64,000 nt of DNA from Synechococcus sp. LA31 (GTDB lineage: Bacteria > Cyanobacteriota > Cyanobacteriia > PCC-6307 > Cyanobiaceae). Location: positions 992,001-1,056,000 of the forward strand of contig NZ_CP075523.1 of NCBI RefSeq assembly GCF_018502385.1, read 5' to 3'. The notes under the pieces are model-generated. The model did not search any database. It was not told the origin of the DNA and saw nothing but the letters and a program-made list of their open reading frames with translations. The position numbers and the translations under genes are program-made. Positions 7,104 through 16,609 of this stretch are shown one piece after another; position 1 is the stretch's first letter; every line of letters begins with the position of its first letter.

Positions 7104-9413
7104 ATGAATTTCACGGTCGCCAACCTGATCGACCAGCTCCCCGCTCAGGAGCAGCTCAGCCTCAGCACCCTTGAAAAGGCCCTGGGGCTGGGCAGCCCAA
7201 GCGAGCAGCAACAACTGCGCATTGCCCTGACGGCCCTGGTGCGGGTGGGCGTGCTTCAGGAAACGGATCAAGGCATCAGCCGCGTTGAGGATGAAGACCT
7301 AATCGAGGCTCGCCTGCGCTGCAGCAGCAAGGGCTTCTGCTTCGCCCTGCGTGAAGACGGCGGCGAAGACATCTACATCCGGGACAATCAGCTCAACCAC
7401 GCCTGGAACGGCGATCGCGTGCTCGTGCGCATTACCCGCGAGGGCGGCCGCCGCCGCTCCCCCGAAGGTGGTGTGCAGTGCATCCTCGAACGCAACACCA
7501 CCAGCCTGCTGGCCCAGGTGGAGCAGCACAACGAACGCCTGCTAGCGGTGCCCCTCGACGACCGCCTGCTCACGAACATCGAGCTTCCTTCCACCGACAG
7601 CCAATACCTCAAACCGGCCGATGAAGCCGTGGTGGAGGTGAGGGTTGACCGCTACCCGGTGGGTCAGCTCCCCTCCCAGGGCCATGTAGCCCGCAGCCTG
7701 GCGGTGAACGCCGGCCCCGAAGCGGATCTCGATCTGCTGATCACCAAGCATGGCCTACGCGAACGTCCTGCGGCCCCGAGAGCCACGCTCAAGAGCCCGG
7801 AGAGCAAAGACCGTGAGGATCTCACGGCCCTGCCAACCTTTCTGCTGCAGCCTTGGAGCAGCGCCGATGCCCCAATCCTGCCGGCTGTTTCTCTGGAAAG
7901 CAGCGAAACCGGTCACAAGCTTTGGGTGCATGCACCGGCCGTGGCGGAGCGCCTCGGTTTCGCTGGCGCCCTCGATCTGCATCTTCGCGATCAAGCAGAA
8001 GCCCTCTGCCTGGGCCGCAAATGGATTCCCTTGCTGCCAGCCAATCTCACCAAAGCCGCCGCATTTAAGGCAGGCAGCGCCGAAGCCGCCCTGTCTGTGG
8101 TGTTGGAGCTCAGCCCTGAGGGCGATCTCCAGCACTATCGCTTCTGCCGAAGCACGATTAAGCCCGATGGGCTGGTAGATGCCAAGGCACTCACGGCCCT
8201 GGCAGAACGCAAACCCAAGGCCCGCACGACCCCAGCGGCCCTGAAAGCCCTCAAAGACCAGTTGCCGCTGCTCGAGCAGTTGATTGCCCTGGCTGAGGTG
8301 TTGCGCCAGAAACGCCTGGCCAGCGGTTCGATTGATCTCGACCTGGCCATGCCAGCCATCGAAGGGCTGGGCGATCTGGCCGTGCCAGAGCCAGATGAAA
8401 GCCGCCAGGGCTGGCTGGTTCAGTTGGATCCGGCAACGGAACCAGCGGGCCTGCTGCGTGAGCTGGTGCTTCCGGCCCACCGGGCCCTCGGCCGCCACCT
8501 CTGCGCCCTCGAGCTGCCGGCCATCTATGCCGTGAATCCCGCCCCAGAGGCCGAAGCCCTCAATGATGTGGCCAAGGCAGCTCTTGCCCTCGAGATCCCC
8601 CTAGAGCTCTCGGCCGACGGCAATGCCACGGCCCAGGAACTCGCCCAGGCCTTTGCCGGCAGCGATCGCTGCCGCGTGCTCCAGCAACAACTGCGGGATC
8701 CCCTCAAGCCCGTGAGCTTCAGCGCTGAAGCCGGTGCCAACGCCCTAGCCGGTGAAACCACAGCCTTGGCGCCCTGGTGTTGCCCAGGCCTGCACTATGC
8801 CGACCTCTGGAACCAGCACGTGCTGTCGCTGCTCCTCAGCGAAGGCAAAGACAGACCCTCCGTTCGCCACAAGACACGCGTCGACATCGCTGGTGATAGC
8901 AGCCATGGCCTGATCGACTGGCCACTGCTGCCTCCCAGCCAGATCCAACCCCTGGAGGAAGGCCGAAGCATTGCCCTGCTGCATCGCCTCAACGGCCGCT
9001 GCCGCTTCACCGCCGACCTTCAGGCTGATGCACTGGCGATGGCCCAGGCCCGTCAAGCCGAGCCGCTGGTGGGCCAAACCCTCACCGGTGTGATCAGCGG
9101 TGTGCAGAGCTATGGCTTCTTCGTGGAGGTACCGCCCTCCCAAGTGGAGGGGCTTGTGCATGTGAGCTCCCTCAAAGACGACTGGTACGAGTACCGATCG
9201 CGTCAGAACCGCCTGGTGGGCCGTAAAAATCGCCGCAGCTACATGCTCGGTGATGCTGTGGAGGTCACCATCCAGAAGGTGGATGTGCTGCGCCACCAGA
9301 TCGATCTAGCCGTGGTGCTGCCGGAGGGCTACGAGGAATACACCCCTGATGGCGCCGAGCAGGACGGACCAGATGAATCTGGGGATGGCGAGCTGAACGG
9401 CGGCGAGGAATGA
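7104..9413 (+). CDS. RNase II/R-family (RNB) protein with degenerate active site
   Basis: A 769-residue protein with the architecture of RNase R/II: N-terminal winged-helix-like region, cold-shock/OB domain (about 67-110, with SKGFCFALREDGGEDIYI), RNB region (about 240-570) and C-terminal S1 domain (about 657-738). In active enzymes the RNB domain carries four clustered Asp residues (TIDxxDxxDxDDA) and a SPIRRYADL arginine motif. Here the matching stretches read PTFLLQPWSSADAPILPAV (about 244-262) and CPGLHYADL (about 560-568): at most one Asp can be placed and the paired Arg are gone. It is therefore probably a non-catalytic RNA-binding relative, perhaps of the cyanobacterial Zam (acetazolamide-resistance) type. 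A standard annotation as exoribonuclease would be misleading. The ATG at 7104 is followed four bases after its stop by ubiX. Confidence 0.82.
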   Translation: MNFTVANLIDQLPAQEQLSLSTLEKALGLGSPSEQQQLRIALTALVRVGVLQETDQGISRVEDEDLIEARLRCSSKGFCFALREDGGEDIYIRDNQLNHAWNGDRVLVRITREGGRRRSPEGGVQCILERNTTSLLAQVEQHNERLLAVPLDDRLLTNIELPSTDSQYLKPADEAVVEVRVDRYPVGQLPSQGHVARSLAVNAGPEADLDLLITKHGLRERPAAPRATLKSPESKDREDLTALPTFLLQPWSSADAPILPAVSLESSETGHKLWVHAPAVAERLGFAGALDLHLRDQAEALCLGRKWIPLLPANLTKAAAFKAGSAEAALSVVLELSPEGDLQHYRFCRSTIKPDGLVDAKALTALAERKPKARTTPAALKALKDQLPLLEQLIALAEVLRQKRLASGSIDLDLAMPAIEGLGDLAVPEPDESRQGWLVQLDPATEPAGLLRELVLPAHRALGRHLCALELPAIYAVNPAPEAEALNDVAKAALALEIPLELSADGNATAQELAQAFAGSDRCRVLQQQLRDPLKPVSFSAEAGANALAGETTALAPWCCPGLHYADLWNQHVLSLLLSEGKDRPSVRHKTRVDIAGDSSHGLIDWPLLPPSQIQPLEEGRSIALLHRLNGRCRFTADLQADALAMAQARQAEPLVGQTLTGVISGVQSYGFFVEVPPSQVEGLVHVSSLKDDWYEYRSRQNRLVGRKNRRSYMLGDAVEVTIQKVDVLRHQIDLAVVLPEGYEEYTPDGAEQDGPDESGDGELNGGEE

Positions 9414-9417
9414 GCCT

Positions 9418-10047
9418 TTGAACTCCAGCGCGGCAAACGGACCAGTGGTTCTGGCCGTATCAGGCGCCAGTGCCCAGCCACTGGCTCAACGGGCCGTGCA
9501 ACTGCTGCTGCAGGCTGGTGAGCAGGTGGAGCTGGTCGTCAGCCGCGGGGCGATCGGCGTGTGGCAGGCAGAACTGGGCGTGCGCGTCCCGAGCGAACCC
9601 GAGGCACAGGAAGTGTTCTGGAGGGAGCGCACAGAGTGCAGCAACGGCAGCCTGCGTTGTCACCGCTGGAACGATCAGGCCACGGGCATCGCCAGTGGCA
9701 GCTACCGCACCCGCGGCATGGTGATCCTGCCCTGCTCGATGGGGGCGGTGGGTCGGATCGCTTCAGGGGTGGCCACAGATCTACTGGAGCGCTGCGCTGA
9801 TGTGCACCTCAAAGAAGGGCGCCCCCTGGTGATCTGCCCGCGGGAAACTCCTTGGAATCTGGTGCACCTACGCAATCTCACGGCCCTTGCGGAAGCCGGC
9901 GCCCGCATCGCACCACCCGTGCCGGCCTGGTATCACCAACCCAGCAGCATCGAAGAGATGGTGGATTTTCTGGTGATCCGGGTGTTCGATTGCCTGGGTT
10001 ATGACCTGGGCAATCTGAAGCGCTGGAGCGGTCCGATCCAGCCCTGA
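9418..10047 (+). CDS. ubiX: Flavin prenyltransferase UbiX
   Basis: Makes prenylated FMN, the cofactor of UbiD-type decarboxylases, here probably for plastoquinone biosynthesis. The 209-residue flavoprotein shows the family N-terminus VLAVSGASAQPLAQRA, the SRGA motif after the second strand, GSYRTRGMVILPCSMG (about residues 93-108), VATDLLERCADVHLKEGRPLV and the conserved PRETPWNLVHLRN. The start is probably TTG at 9418, preceded by GCGAGGAA about ten bases upstream; a GTG at 9445 is an alternative that would remove nine residues lying before the conserved core. It begins four bases after the RNB-family gene. Confidence 0.93.
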   Translation: MNSSAANGPVVLAVSGASAQPLAQRAVQLLLQAGEQVELVVSRGAIGVWQAELGVRVPSEPEAQEVFWRERTECSNGSLRCHRWNDQATGIASGSYRTRGMVILPCSMGAVGRIASGVATDLLERCADVHLKEGRPLVICPRETPWNLVHLRNLTALAEAGARIAPPVPAWYHQPSSIEEMVDFLVIRVFDCLGYDLGNLKRWSGPIQP

Positions 10048-10061
10048 GCCAACGATCCTCC

Positions 10062-10580
10062 GTGGTGCTGCAACGCCTTCTGCTCCTGCCGCTGCTTTCA
10101 CCGCTCCTCGCGGTGTTGCTGGTGGCGGCCATCAACCCGAAGCCATGGGTCAAGGTGCGACTGCTCACCTGGAGTTCAGCCAGCTTGCCGGTGGGTGGCT
10201 GGATGGCCGCCGCCGCCACCGTTGGCGCTGTCCTCAGCGGCGCCGGCACCGCCTTGGCCCTGCAAGAGCAAGGGTCGGGGCTGCTACCGCGCCGGCAGGT
10301 ACGGCGCAGCCGTGGTAGCGAGCCGCCGATGGGGAGCGATGGGAGCACAGCAGCTCCGCATCAGAACGAGGGTTGGGGAGAAGAACAAGCAAGGCCATCG
10401 GCATGGGCTGGTCCAGCCCGTCGCGCCGGCGAACCGGCTCCAACGGTCTCGGTGCCGTTCCGCGTGATCCGAAAGGGATCAGCAACCCAGCCAGCCCAAT
10501 CAGCCCAAAAGGCTCCCGCAGAGCCCGCCAGCACAACAAGTGCAGACGATTGGGGAACCTCCCAGAGCGATGACTGGTGA
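10062..10580 (+). CDS. Cyanobacterial membrane protein of unknown function
   Basis: 172 residues starting with GTG at 10062, 14 bases after the ubiX stop, so probably in the same transcript. Two hydrophobic segments are visible (about 4-24, LLLLPLLSPLLAVLLVAAI, and 45-66, a Gly/Ala-rich helix), the first followed by INPKPW. The remaining 100 residues are polar and of low complexity, rich in Ala, Pro, Ser, Glu and Gln, and end in Trp-containing acidic repeats (DDWGTSQSDDW). The pattern suggests a small inner-membrane protein with a disordered cytoplasmic tail. I do not recognise a domain. Codon use is like that of the neighbours. Confidence 0.62.
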   Translation: MVLQRLLLLPLLSPLLAVLLVAAINPKPWVKVRLLTWSSASLPVGGWMAAAATVGAVLSGAGTALALQEQGSGLLPRRQVRRSRGSEPPMGSDGSTAAPHQNEGWGEEQARPSAWAGPARRAGEPAPTVSVPFRVIRKGSATQPAQSAQKAPAEPASTTSADDWGTSQSDDW

Positions 10581-10638
10581 ACCAGGCGCTTGGGGCGGTC
10601 TTTAAAGTCCGGTTGCGTATTGCCCGAGGCCTGCGACG

Positions 10639-11046
10639 GTGACCGATTCCGCCCAGCCCGCCCAGGCCAAACCGGCCAAACCTCCAGCACTAGAAGAGAA
10701 GCCCTTCGCCGACTTTGTGCCCAACCTGCTGATCCCGGCGATCGCCAAGGAGATCGAGGTCTATGGCGGACCCGCCTGCAGCATCCGCTTTGAGCAGGGA
10801 CCGATGCCCGTGGTGGGCAGCGACTGCTGGATGGTGATCGGTGAACTCCCTGGTGCACGCCGCTTCTGGCTGTGCTTCACCAGTGACGCGATCACCTCGC
10901 CAAAGACCGTCGCCCTGGCCGAGGCAGGAGCCGAGCCCAGCCTGCTGGAATCATTCCTGATCGATGAGAAGAAGATGACGCTGGCGCTGCTGGTGTCGCG
11001 CCTGGTGCAACGGCTTAACGGCCAAAAGTGGCTCGGTGCCAACTAA
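10639..11046 (+). CDS. DUF2996 family protein
   Basis: 135-residue soluble protein of DUF2996, a family confined to cyanobacteria and photosynthetic eukaryotes; function unknown. The family pattern is clear: an Ala/Pro/Lys-rich start, KPPALEEKPFADF (about 14-26), the strand LPIVG-like MPVVGSDCWMVIGEL, a RFWLCF strand and the C-terminal ESFLIDEKKMTLALLVSRLVQRLNGQKW. It starts with GTG at 10639 and lies 95 bases before acsF on the same strand. The location next to chlorophyll biosynthesis is suggestive of a photosynthesis-related role, but that is only context. Confidence 0.82.
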   Translation: MTDSAQPAQAKPAKPPALEEKPFADFVPNLLIPAIAKEIEVYGGPACSIRFEQGPMPVVGSDCWMVIGELPGARRFWLCFTSDAITSPKTVALAEAGAEPSLLESFLIDEKKMTLALLVSRLVQRLNGQKWLGAN

Positions 11047-11141
11047 GAAAGCCCGGTTGTGTTGGGTAGCAGCTGATGAAGCGGGGCCTCGGCCTTGCCG
11101 CAAGCCCCCTACGATGGGCTCTCGTCCAGCTCAGCAACCCG

Positions 11142-12236
11142 ATGGTGCCTCCAGCCGTTGCCACACCCAACGCCGCAACTGCCATCGGCACACCCGAAGC
11201 CCCGGCGATCAAAGATCCGGTCAAGGACACGATCCTGACGCCGCGCTTCTACACAACAGATTTCGAGGCCATGGCGGCCATGGACCTCAGCCCCAACGAG
11301 GCTGAGCTCGAAGCCATCTGCGAGGAATTCCGCAAGGACTACAACCGCCATCACTTTGTGCGCAACGAAGAGTTCGAAGGCGCCGCCGACAAGCTCGACC
11401 CCGACACCCGCCGGGTGTTCGTGGAGTTTCTTGAGCAGAGCTGCACCTCCGAGTTCTCCGGCTTCCTCCTCTACAAAGAACTAAGCCGCCGGATCAAGCA
11501 AAAGAACCCGTTGTTGGCCGAGTGCTTTGCCCACATGGCACGGGATGAAGCACGTCATGCCGGCTTCTTGAACAAGTCGATGAGCGATTTCGGCCTCCAG
11601 CTGGATCTCGGCTTCCTCACTGCCAGCAAGGCTTACACCTACTTCAAACCTGAATACATCTTCTACGCCACCTACCTGAGCGAAAAGATTGGCTATTGGC
11701 GCTACATCGCTATTTTCCGCCATCTCCAGAAGAACCCTGACAGCAAGATCTTCCCGATCTTCAACTTCTTCGAAAACTGGTGCCAAGACGAGAATCGTCA
11801 TGGTGATTTCTTTGATGCCCTGATGAAGGCACAACCCAAGAGCGTGACAGGCCTCAAGGCCCGCCTCTGGTGCCGCTTCTTCCTGCTTGCGGTGTTCGCC
11901 ACCATGTACGTGCGTGACGTGGCCCGTAAGGAGTTTTACGAAGCCCTTGGCCTCGACGCCCGCGAATACGATAAGTATGTCATCGCGAAGACCAACGAAA
12001 CATCAGCCCGTGTGTTCCCGGTGGTTCTCAACGTGGACCATCCCAAGTTCTATGAGGGCCTCGAGCAACTGGTTCGCAACAACGCCAAGCTCGCCGCTGC
12101 CGATGAGGACAACGCCATCGCACCGGTGAAGCTGCTGCGCAAGCTGCCCTACTGGATTGCCAATGGCGCCGAGATGGCCAAGCTCTTCTTCATGAGCCCG
12201 ATTCGCAGCGAGCAGTTCCAGCCTGCTGTGCGCTGA
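11142..12236 (+). CDS. acsF: Mg-protoporphyrin IX monomethyl ester oxidative cyclase AcsF
   Basis: Di-iron enzyme that forms the isocyclic E ring of chlorophyll using O2, yielding divinyl protochlorophyllide, at the thylakoid or cytoplasmic membrane. The 364-residue protein shows the ferritin-like di-iron ligands in [27 protein letters not shown] and [13 protein letters not shown], and the family N-terminus [17 protein letters not shown]. The ATG at 11142 (MVPPAV) is chosen; an ATG at 11076 would add 22 residues not seen in the family. A strong rho-independent terminator follows at 12264-12291, so it is the last gene of its transcript. Presence of this oxygen-dependent form fits an oxic phototroph. 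Confidence 0.97.
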   Translation: MVPPAVATPNAATAIGTPEAPAIKDPVKDTILTPRFYTTDFEAMAAMDLSPNEAELEAICEEFRKDYNRHHFVRNEEFEGAADKLDPDTRRVFVEFLEQSCTSEFSGFLLYKELSRRIKQKNPLLAECFAHMARDEARHAGFLNKSMSDFGLQLDLGFLTASKAYTYFKPEYIFYATYLSEKIGYWRYIAIFRHLQKNPDSKIFPIFNFFENWCQDENRHGDFFDALMKAQPKSVTGLKARLWCRFFLLAVFATMYVRDVARKEFYEALGLDAREYDKYVIAKTNETSARVFPVVLNVDHPKFYEGLEQLVRNNAKLAAADEDNAIAPVKLLRKLPYWIANGAEMAKLFFMSPIRSEQFQPAVR

Positions 12237-12263
12237 GTCACCAAACTCATCGGCACACAAGTC

Positions 12264-12291
12264 AGGCCCCGACTGCGGTTGGGGCCTTTTT
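12264..12291 (+). terminator. Rho-independent terminator of acsF
   Basis: Stem AGGCCCC (12264-12270) and GGGGCCT (12281-12287), ten-base loop, followed by TTTTT (12287-12291). It lies 27 bases after the acsF stop and has the classic stem plus U-tract form. Confidence 0.9.
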
Positions 12292-12349
12292 GCTAGGAAA
12301 ACCACAGCATCAGCCCCCTGAGGGCCTCACCCTTACCTCCCGCCATCGC

Positions 12350-13777
12350 GTGATCGCTACCGCTCCGCCTGACACCGGCCGCCTCGACCATCGCTGGACT
12401 ACGGCCCTGGAGGATCTGCTGGCCTGCGGTCGTGGAGCCGGCGCCGATCTGGTGGAGGTGTTCTTGGAGCGCACAGACCATCTCGGCGTACTGGCCGAGC
12501 AGGACACGATCACGAGCGTGACACCGGCCTTCGGCATGGGTGCCGGCATTCGGGTGTTCCGTGGACACCGCGACGGGTTTGTCAGCACCAACGACCTCAG
12601 CCCCACCGGGTTGCGCCGGGCACTGGAGCAAGCCCTTGGCATGCTCGGACTTGAGCCCAGCCTGCACGCAACCAGTGGCTTTGATGGCTTGCCAACCCTC
12701 CGGGATTTCGCCGCCACCAAGAGCGACTGGCTGCAGCGCTGCCCAGAGTTGCAGGAGGCGACCGCCCGTCTGCTGGAAGGCACAGATCAATTGCAGCGCC
12801 AGGGCAGCCATCTACAGGCGCGTCGGGGCAGCTATGCCCGTGACTGGCAGGAAGTGCTGGTGGCTGCCAGCGATGGCACCTTCGGCCGCGACATCCGCCT
12901 GCACCAGTCGGTGGGATTAAACGTGCTCGCGGCTGACGGGGAACACAGGGCCGGCGTAGGACGCCGCTATGGCACCTCCGATCAGCCCGATGATTTGCGC
13001 CGCTGGGATGCCACCTCCTCCGCTGCCGAAGTGTGCGGTAGCGCGGGCACAATGCTCTACGCCGACTACGTGGAAGCCGGCCAGATGCCTGCCGTGCTGG
13101 CCAACCGCTTCGGCGGCGTGATCTTCCACGAGGCCTGCGGACACCTGCTGGAAACCACCCAGGTGGAGCGCGGCACCACCCCGTTCGCTGAACGTGTGGG
13201 CGAATCCATCGCCCATGAAGCGGTGACCGCCATCGACGAGGGGCTCACCGGCGGCGCCTTCGGCTCTCTCTCGATGGACGACGAGGGGATGGAAGCCCAG
13301 CGCACGGTATTGATCCAAAACGGCGTACTGCAACGCTTTATTAGCGACCGCGCCGGCGAACTCCGCACCGGCCACAGCCGCACCGGCAGCGGCCGCCGCC
13401 AAAGCCACACCTTTGCGGCCGCCAGCCGCATGCGCAACACCTACATCGATGCAGGGCCGCACACACCGGAGCAGCTGATTGCCTCGGTAGAGAAGGGGCT
13501 CTATTGCAAGTCGATGGGTGGCGGCAGCGTGGGCCCCACTGGCCAGTTCAACTTCGCGGTTGAGGAGGCTTACCTGATCGAAAACGGGCAGCTCACGAAG
13601 CCCGTGAAAGGTGCCACCTTGATTGGCGAGGCGAAAGAAGTGATGCCGCGCATCTCCATGTGCGCCAATGACCTCGAACTCGCTGCGGGCTTCTGCGGAT
13701 CCGTGAGCGGCAGCATTTTCGTGACTGTGGGCCAACCTCACATCAAGGTGGATTCGATCACCGTGGGAGGCCGTTGA
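12350..13777 (+). CDS. tldD: TldD-type metalloprotease
   Basis: TldD is the catalytic subunit of the TldD/TldE(PmbA) heterodimeric zinc protease, which cleaves unstructured peptides and matures some modified peptides. The 475-residue protein has the N-terminal [11 protein letters not shown] block, then the zinc motif HEACGH (near residue 259), followed by GxxxxxxGGFGS-like elements and [11 protein letters not shown], and the C-terminal Cys-containing region with [15 protein letters not shown]. The start is uncertain: GTG at 12350 (VIATAP) is chosen because an earlier TTG at 12290 lies inside the acsF terminator. The stop overlaps the first ATG of pmbA (TGATG). Confidence 0.9.
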   Translation: MIATAPPDTGRLDHRWTTALEDLLACGRGAGADLVEVFLERTDHLGVLAEQDTITSVTPAFGMGAGIRVFRGHRDGFVSTNDLSPTGLRRALEQALGMLGLEPSLHATSGFDGLPTLRDFAATKSDWLQRCPELQEATARLLEGTDQLQRQGSHLQARRGSYARDWQEVLVAASDGTFGRDIRLHQSVGLNVLAADGEHRAGVGRRYGTSDQPDDLRRWDATSSAAEVCGSAGTMLYADYVEAGQMPAVLANRFGGVIFHEACGHLLETTQVERGTTPFAERVGESIAHEAVTAIDEGLTGGAFGSLSMDDEGMEAQRTVLIQNGVLQRFISDRAGELRTGHSRTGSGRRQSHTFAAASRMRNTYIDAGPHTPEQLIASVEKGLYCKSMGGGSVGPTGQFNFAVEEAYLIENGQLTKPVKGATLIGEAKEVMPRISMCANDLELAAGFCGSVSGSIFVTVGQPHIKVDSITVGGR

Positions 13778-15162
13778 TGATGGCGAACAACACCAACGGC
13801 AACAACGGTCTTAACGCGAACGCGCTGCGCGCCAGCCTCGAGCAGATCGCAGCAGCCAACGGCATCCGCCGTTGGGACTTGGGAGCCGCTTGCTCAACCG
13901 ACATCTCTGTGCAGGTGGACCGCGGTGAGGCCAAACAGATGAAAGGTGCGCAACGCAGCTCCATCACCGTGCGCGTGTGGAATGACGAAGGCCTAGTGGG
14001 TGTGACCAGCACCTCCGACCTCACCGCCACAGGACTCGAGCGGGCCCTCAGCGGCGCCAAGGAAGCCAGCGCCTTCGGCAACCCTGACGACATCCCCGCA
14101 TTCTCACCGCTGGCCACAGCCCCCCTCGCGGAGCTGGACCAACCCATCCATCCTCCCCAGGGAATCCTGCGGCTACTCGAGACGCTCAAGGAAGCTGAAA
14201 GCGATCTGCTCAGTCGCCATGCTGCGATCAGCACTGTGCCCTACAACGGACTTGCTGAGCGCAACAGCGAGCGGCTCTACCTCAACAGTGATGGTGCCTG
14301 CCGCCAGCAACAACTGAGCACAGCCAGCCTCTATCTCTACGCCCGAGCTGAGCAAACCGGCCGCAAACCCCGCAGTGCCGGAGCTGTGCGCCTGGCCTAT
14401 GGAGCCAACGATCTCGACATCGGCGGCTGCATTAGCGAAGCGGCCGAGCGAACCATCAGCCACCTCAACTACGAACCGATCAACACTGGGCGATACACCT
14501 GCGTGTTCAGCCCTGAGGCGTTTCTTGATCTGGTGGGGGCCTTCAGCAACCTGTTCAACGCCCGGGCGGTTCTCGATGGCGTCAGCCTGAGCAACCGCAA
14601 CTCCATCGGTGAAACGGTGGCTGTGCCCTTCCTCGACATTCACGACAACGGTCTGCACCCAGCCAACATCGGCGCCTCGGCCTTTGATGGCGAAGGCACC
14701 CCCACCAAGCGTCTGGCACTGCTAGAGGGCGGTGTGCTCCGTCATTTCCTCCATTCCGAAGCCACTGCCCGAGCCTTCGGCGTTGCGCCCACTGGGCATG
14801 CGGGTCTCGGGGCGAAGGTGTCGGTCGGACCGGACTGGTTTGAGATCGGCGCCACGCCAGGAAGCGGGGGCGGCCAGAGCGGTCTGGATCGCTTCAAGGC
14901 TGCCGAGCCGATCGTGTGGATCGACTCCCTTTCAGCGCTGCATGCCGGCGTGAAGGCCAGCCAAGGATCGTTCTCACTGCCTTTTGATGGTTGGTTGATC
15001 CAAAACGGCGAGCCCCGCTCGATTGAAGCCGCCACCGTTGCAGGAGACATCCGCCAGGTGCTTAAGGCGATCATTGGCTTCGAAGGCGACGCCAAAGTGA
15101 CGCCCGACGGGCTCTGCCCGATGGTTTGGGTGGAGGGCCTCTCCATCACCGGCGAGGCGTAA
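13777..15162 (+). CDS. pmbA: PmbA/TldE-type metallopeptidase partner
   Basis: Partner of the preceding TldD protein; in the known heterodimer this subunit lacks zinc ligands and supports the catalytic one. The 461-residue protein begins with tandem ATGs at 13777 and 13780 after a good GGGAGG site. Visible family features are VDRGEAKQMKGAQ, VGVTSTSDLTATGLERAL, a mid-protein GISLSNRNSIGE-like DGVSLSNRNSIGE, DGEGTPTKRLALLEGGVL and a C-terminal NGEPRSIEAATVAGD. No HExxxH motif is present, as expected for TldE. An Asn/Gly-rich first 15 residues is probably disordered. Transcription and translation are coupled to tldD by a one-base overlap. Substrates in cyanobacteria are unknown. Confidence 0.9.
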   Translation: MMANNTNGNNGLNANALRASLEQIAAANGIRRWDLGAACSTDISVQVDRGEAKQMKGAQRSSITVRVWNDEGLVGVTSTSDLTATGLERALSGAKEASAFGNPDDIPAFSPLATAPLAELDQPIHPPQGILRLLETLKEAESDLLSRHAAISTVPYNGLAERNSERLYLNSDGACRQQQLSTASLYLYARAEQTGRKPRSAGAVRLAYGANDLDIGGCISEAAERTISHLNYEPINTGRYTCVFSPEAFLDLVGAFSNLFNARAVLDGVSLSNRNSIGETVAVPFLDIHDNGLHPANIGASAFDGEGTPTKRLALLEGGVLRHFLHSEATARAFGVAPTGHAGLGAKVSVGPDWFEIGATPGSGGGQSGLDRFKAAEPIVWIDSLSALHAGVKASQGSFSLPFDGWLIQNGEPRSIEAATVAGDIRQVLKAIIGFEGDAKVTPDGLCPMVWVEGLSITGEA

Positions 15163-15177
15163 GACAGAGCGGGCGCG

Positions 15178-16593
15178 ATGGCACGTCTGGCATGGGTCAG
15201 CCTGAATGTGGGGACGACACCATCCCCGCAAATCCAGGGGATGGAGCTGAGCTCGTTTAGAGGGCTGCAGCCGCTGCTGGACCAGCCGCAGCTGTTTGAT
15301 GTGGTTGTGCTGGATGGCCCGGCAGAAGCAATGGGAGAAGCGGCGCTGCACTTGCGCAGCGATCGCCGCTACCACTTGGAGATCGTCTACATCTCGCGGC
15401 CGGGCGACACCTGGTGCGCTGCACTCACCGATGGCGAAATACCCGGAGACGGAACTGCAATCGAATCCGCCTGGCAGCAATGGCACGAACGCAAGCTTCT
15501 ATTCAACCGAGGACAGACACCAGAACAACTCGATCACACCCTGCTCTGCTGGCTGTGGCTGAGACCTGGCAGCACGATCAAGCAAGTCCGGGCACCGGGC
15601 GATCGCCACATCTATCGCTACCCCCTTGTGGACGCGATCGCGAGCGATCAAGGCCTCAGCAGCTACGGCTGGCTGCAACAGAAACGCCAGGAGAATCTGC
15701 TTGATGCTGCTGATCTAATCGACCGGATCCGCCAGTGCACCGCCTGCAGCTCAAGCCGGTTGAACTACGTGGATGTATGCCCCGAGTGCCACAGCATCGA
15801 CATCGTGCGTCAGCCATCGCTCCATTGCTTTGTCTGCGGGCATGTGGCACCCCAGCAAGACTTCCTCAAAGGCGATGCACTGGTGTGCCCAAACTGTCTG
15901 AGTCAGCTACGCCATATCGGCAGTGATTACGACAGGCCGATGGAGAACTATCGCTGCCGCAGCTGCGCTGCTTTCTTTGTGGATGCGGATGTAGATGTCC
16001 ACTGCATCGACTGCTGCAAGGTGAACCGCCCTGATGAGCTGCGGGTGCGCGAGATCCACAGCTTCAAGCTCAGTGAAGCCGGTGCACTCGCATGCCGGCA
16101 GGGCCTCAAAAACAACGGCGATATGAATAGCTACTTCCGGCAGCTGAAACTGATGGATAGGGGTGCTTTCATCGAAGCACTGAACTGGCAGATGGCCATT
16201 GCCAAGCGATATGGAAAGGCCGGCAACACCGATGCCATCAGCTCGCTGCTCGGTGTACGGATCGAAAACATCCAACAGGTCTTCGCCGCTGTCGGGGAAG
16301 CGCGTGCCAGCGCCATGCTCGAGGGCCTACTGGAGCGACTGCAGCAGATCATTCGCGACACCGACCGCTGTACGCGAGGCCGGGAGGATACCCTTTGGCT
16401 TTTGCTCCCACATACGCCAGCCAACGGGTTAGATCGCGTGCGGGAACGTCTGGTTGAAGGGCTAAAAACAATCAATTCAGACGGTAGAGCCGAGCTCAAC
16501 CTCCGTTTTGTCGGCTGTGTGTTTCCGGAGCAGATCCAAAACGAGGAGGATGGGGCGCTCATCTTGGCGCGACTGGCAGGAGATCTGAGCTGA
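15178..16593 (+). CDS. TackOD1 zinc-ribbon protein with degenerate GGDEF domain
   Basis: 471-residue putative regulator at the head of a polysaccharide cluster. Residues 1-150 form a receiver-like alpha/beta region (LFDVVVLDGP at 39-48) without a full phosphoacceptor set. Residues 187-280 carry six regularly spaced CxxC pairs (Cys187/190, 201/204, 217/220, 237/240, 260/263, 276/279, plus Cys280) with FVCGHVAPQQDF and LRHIGSDYDRP, the signature of the TackOD1 output domain. Residues 330-470 look like a GGDEF (diguanylate cyclase) fold, but the GGDEF position reads RGREDTLWLLLP, so no catalysis is expected. ATG at 15178 is 16 bases after pmbA; the next gene starts 17 bases downstream. A role in controlling the glycosyltransferase is inference from position and domain types. 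Confidence 0.78.
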   Translation: MARLAWVSLNVGTTPSPQIQGMELSSFRGLQPLLDQPQLFDVVVLDGPAEAMGEAALHLRSDRRYHLEIVYISRPGDTWCAALTDGEIPGDGTAIESAWQQWHERKLLFNRGQTPEQLDHTLLCWLWLRPGSTIKQVRAPGDRHIYRYPLVDAIASDQGLSSYGWLQQKRQENLLDAADLIDRIRQCTACSSSRLNYVDVCPECHSIDIVRQPSLHCFVCGHVAPQQDFLKGDALVCPNCLSQLRHIGSDYDRPMENYRCRSCAAFFVDADVDVHCIDCCKVNRPDELRVREIHSFKLSEAGALACRQGLKNNGDMNSYFRQLKLMDRGAFIEALNWQMAIAKRYGKAGNTDAISSLLGVRIENIQQVFAAVGEARASAMLEGLLERLQQIIRDTDRCTRGREDTLWLLLPHTPANGLDRVRERLVEGLKTINSDGRAELNLRFVGCVFPEQIQNEEDGALILARLAGDLS

Positions 16594-16609
16594 CTCCAGT
16601 GCGAACGTG

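Noticed and set aside
7755-8498. 247-codon frame on the minus strand inside the RNB-family gene
   Set aside because: Antisense shadow; no domain or start signal, and the plus-strand frame is continuous.
12290-12349. TTG at 12290 as start of TldD
   Set aside because: It falls in the U tract of the acsF terminator; GTG 12350 is more plausible.
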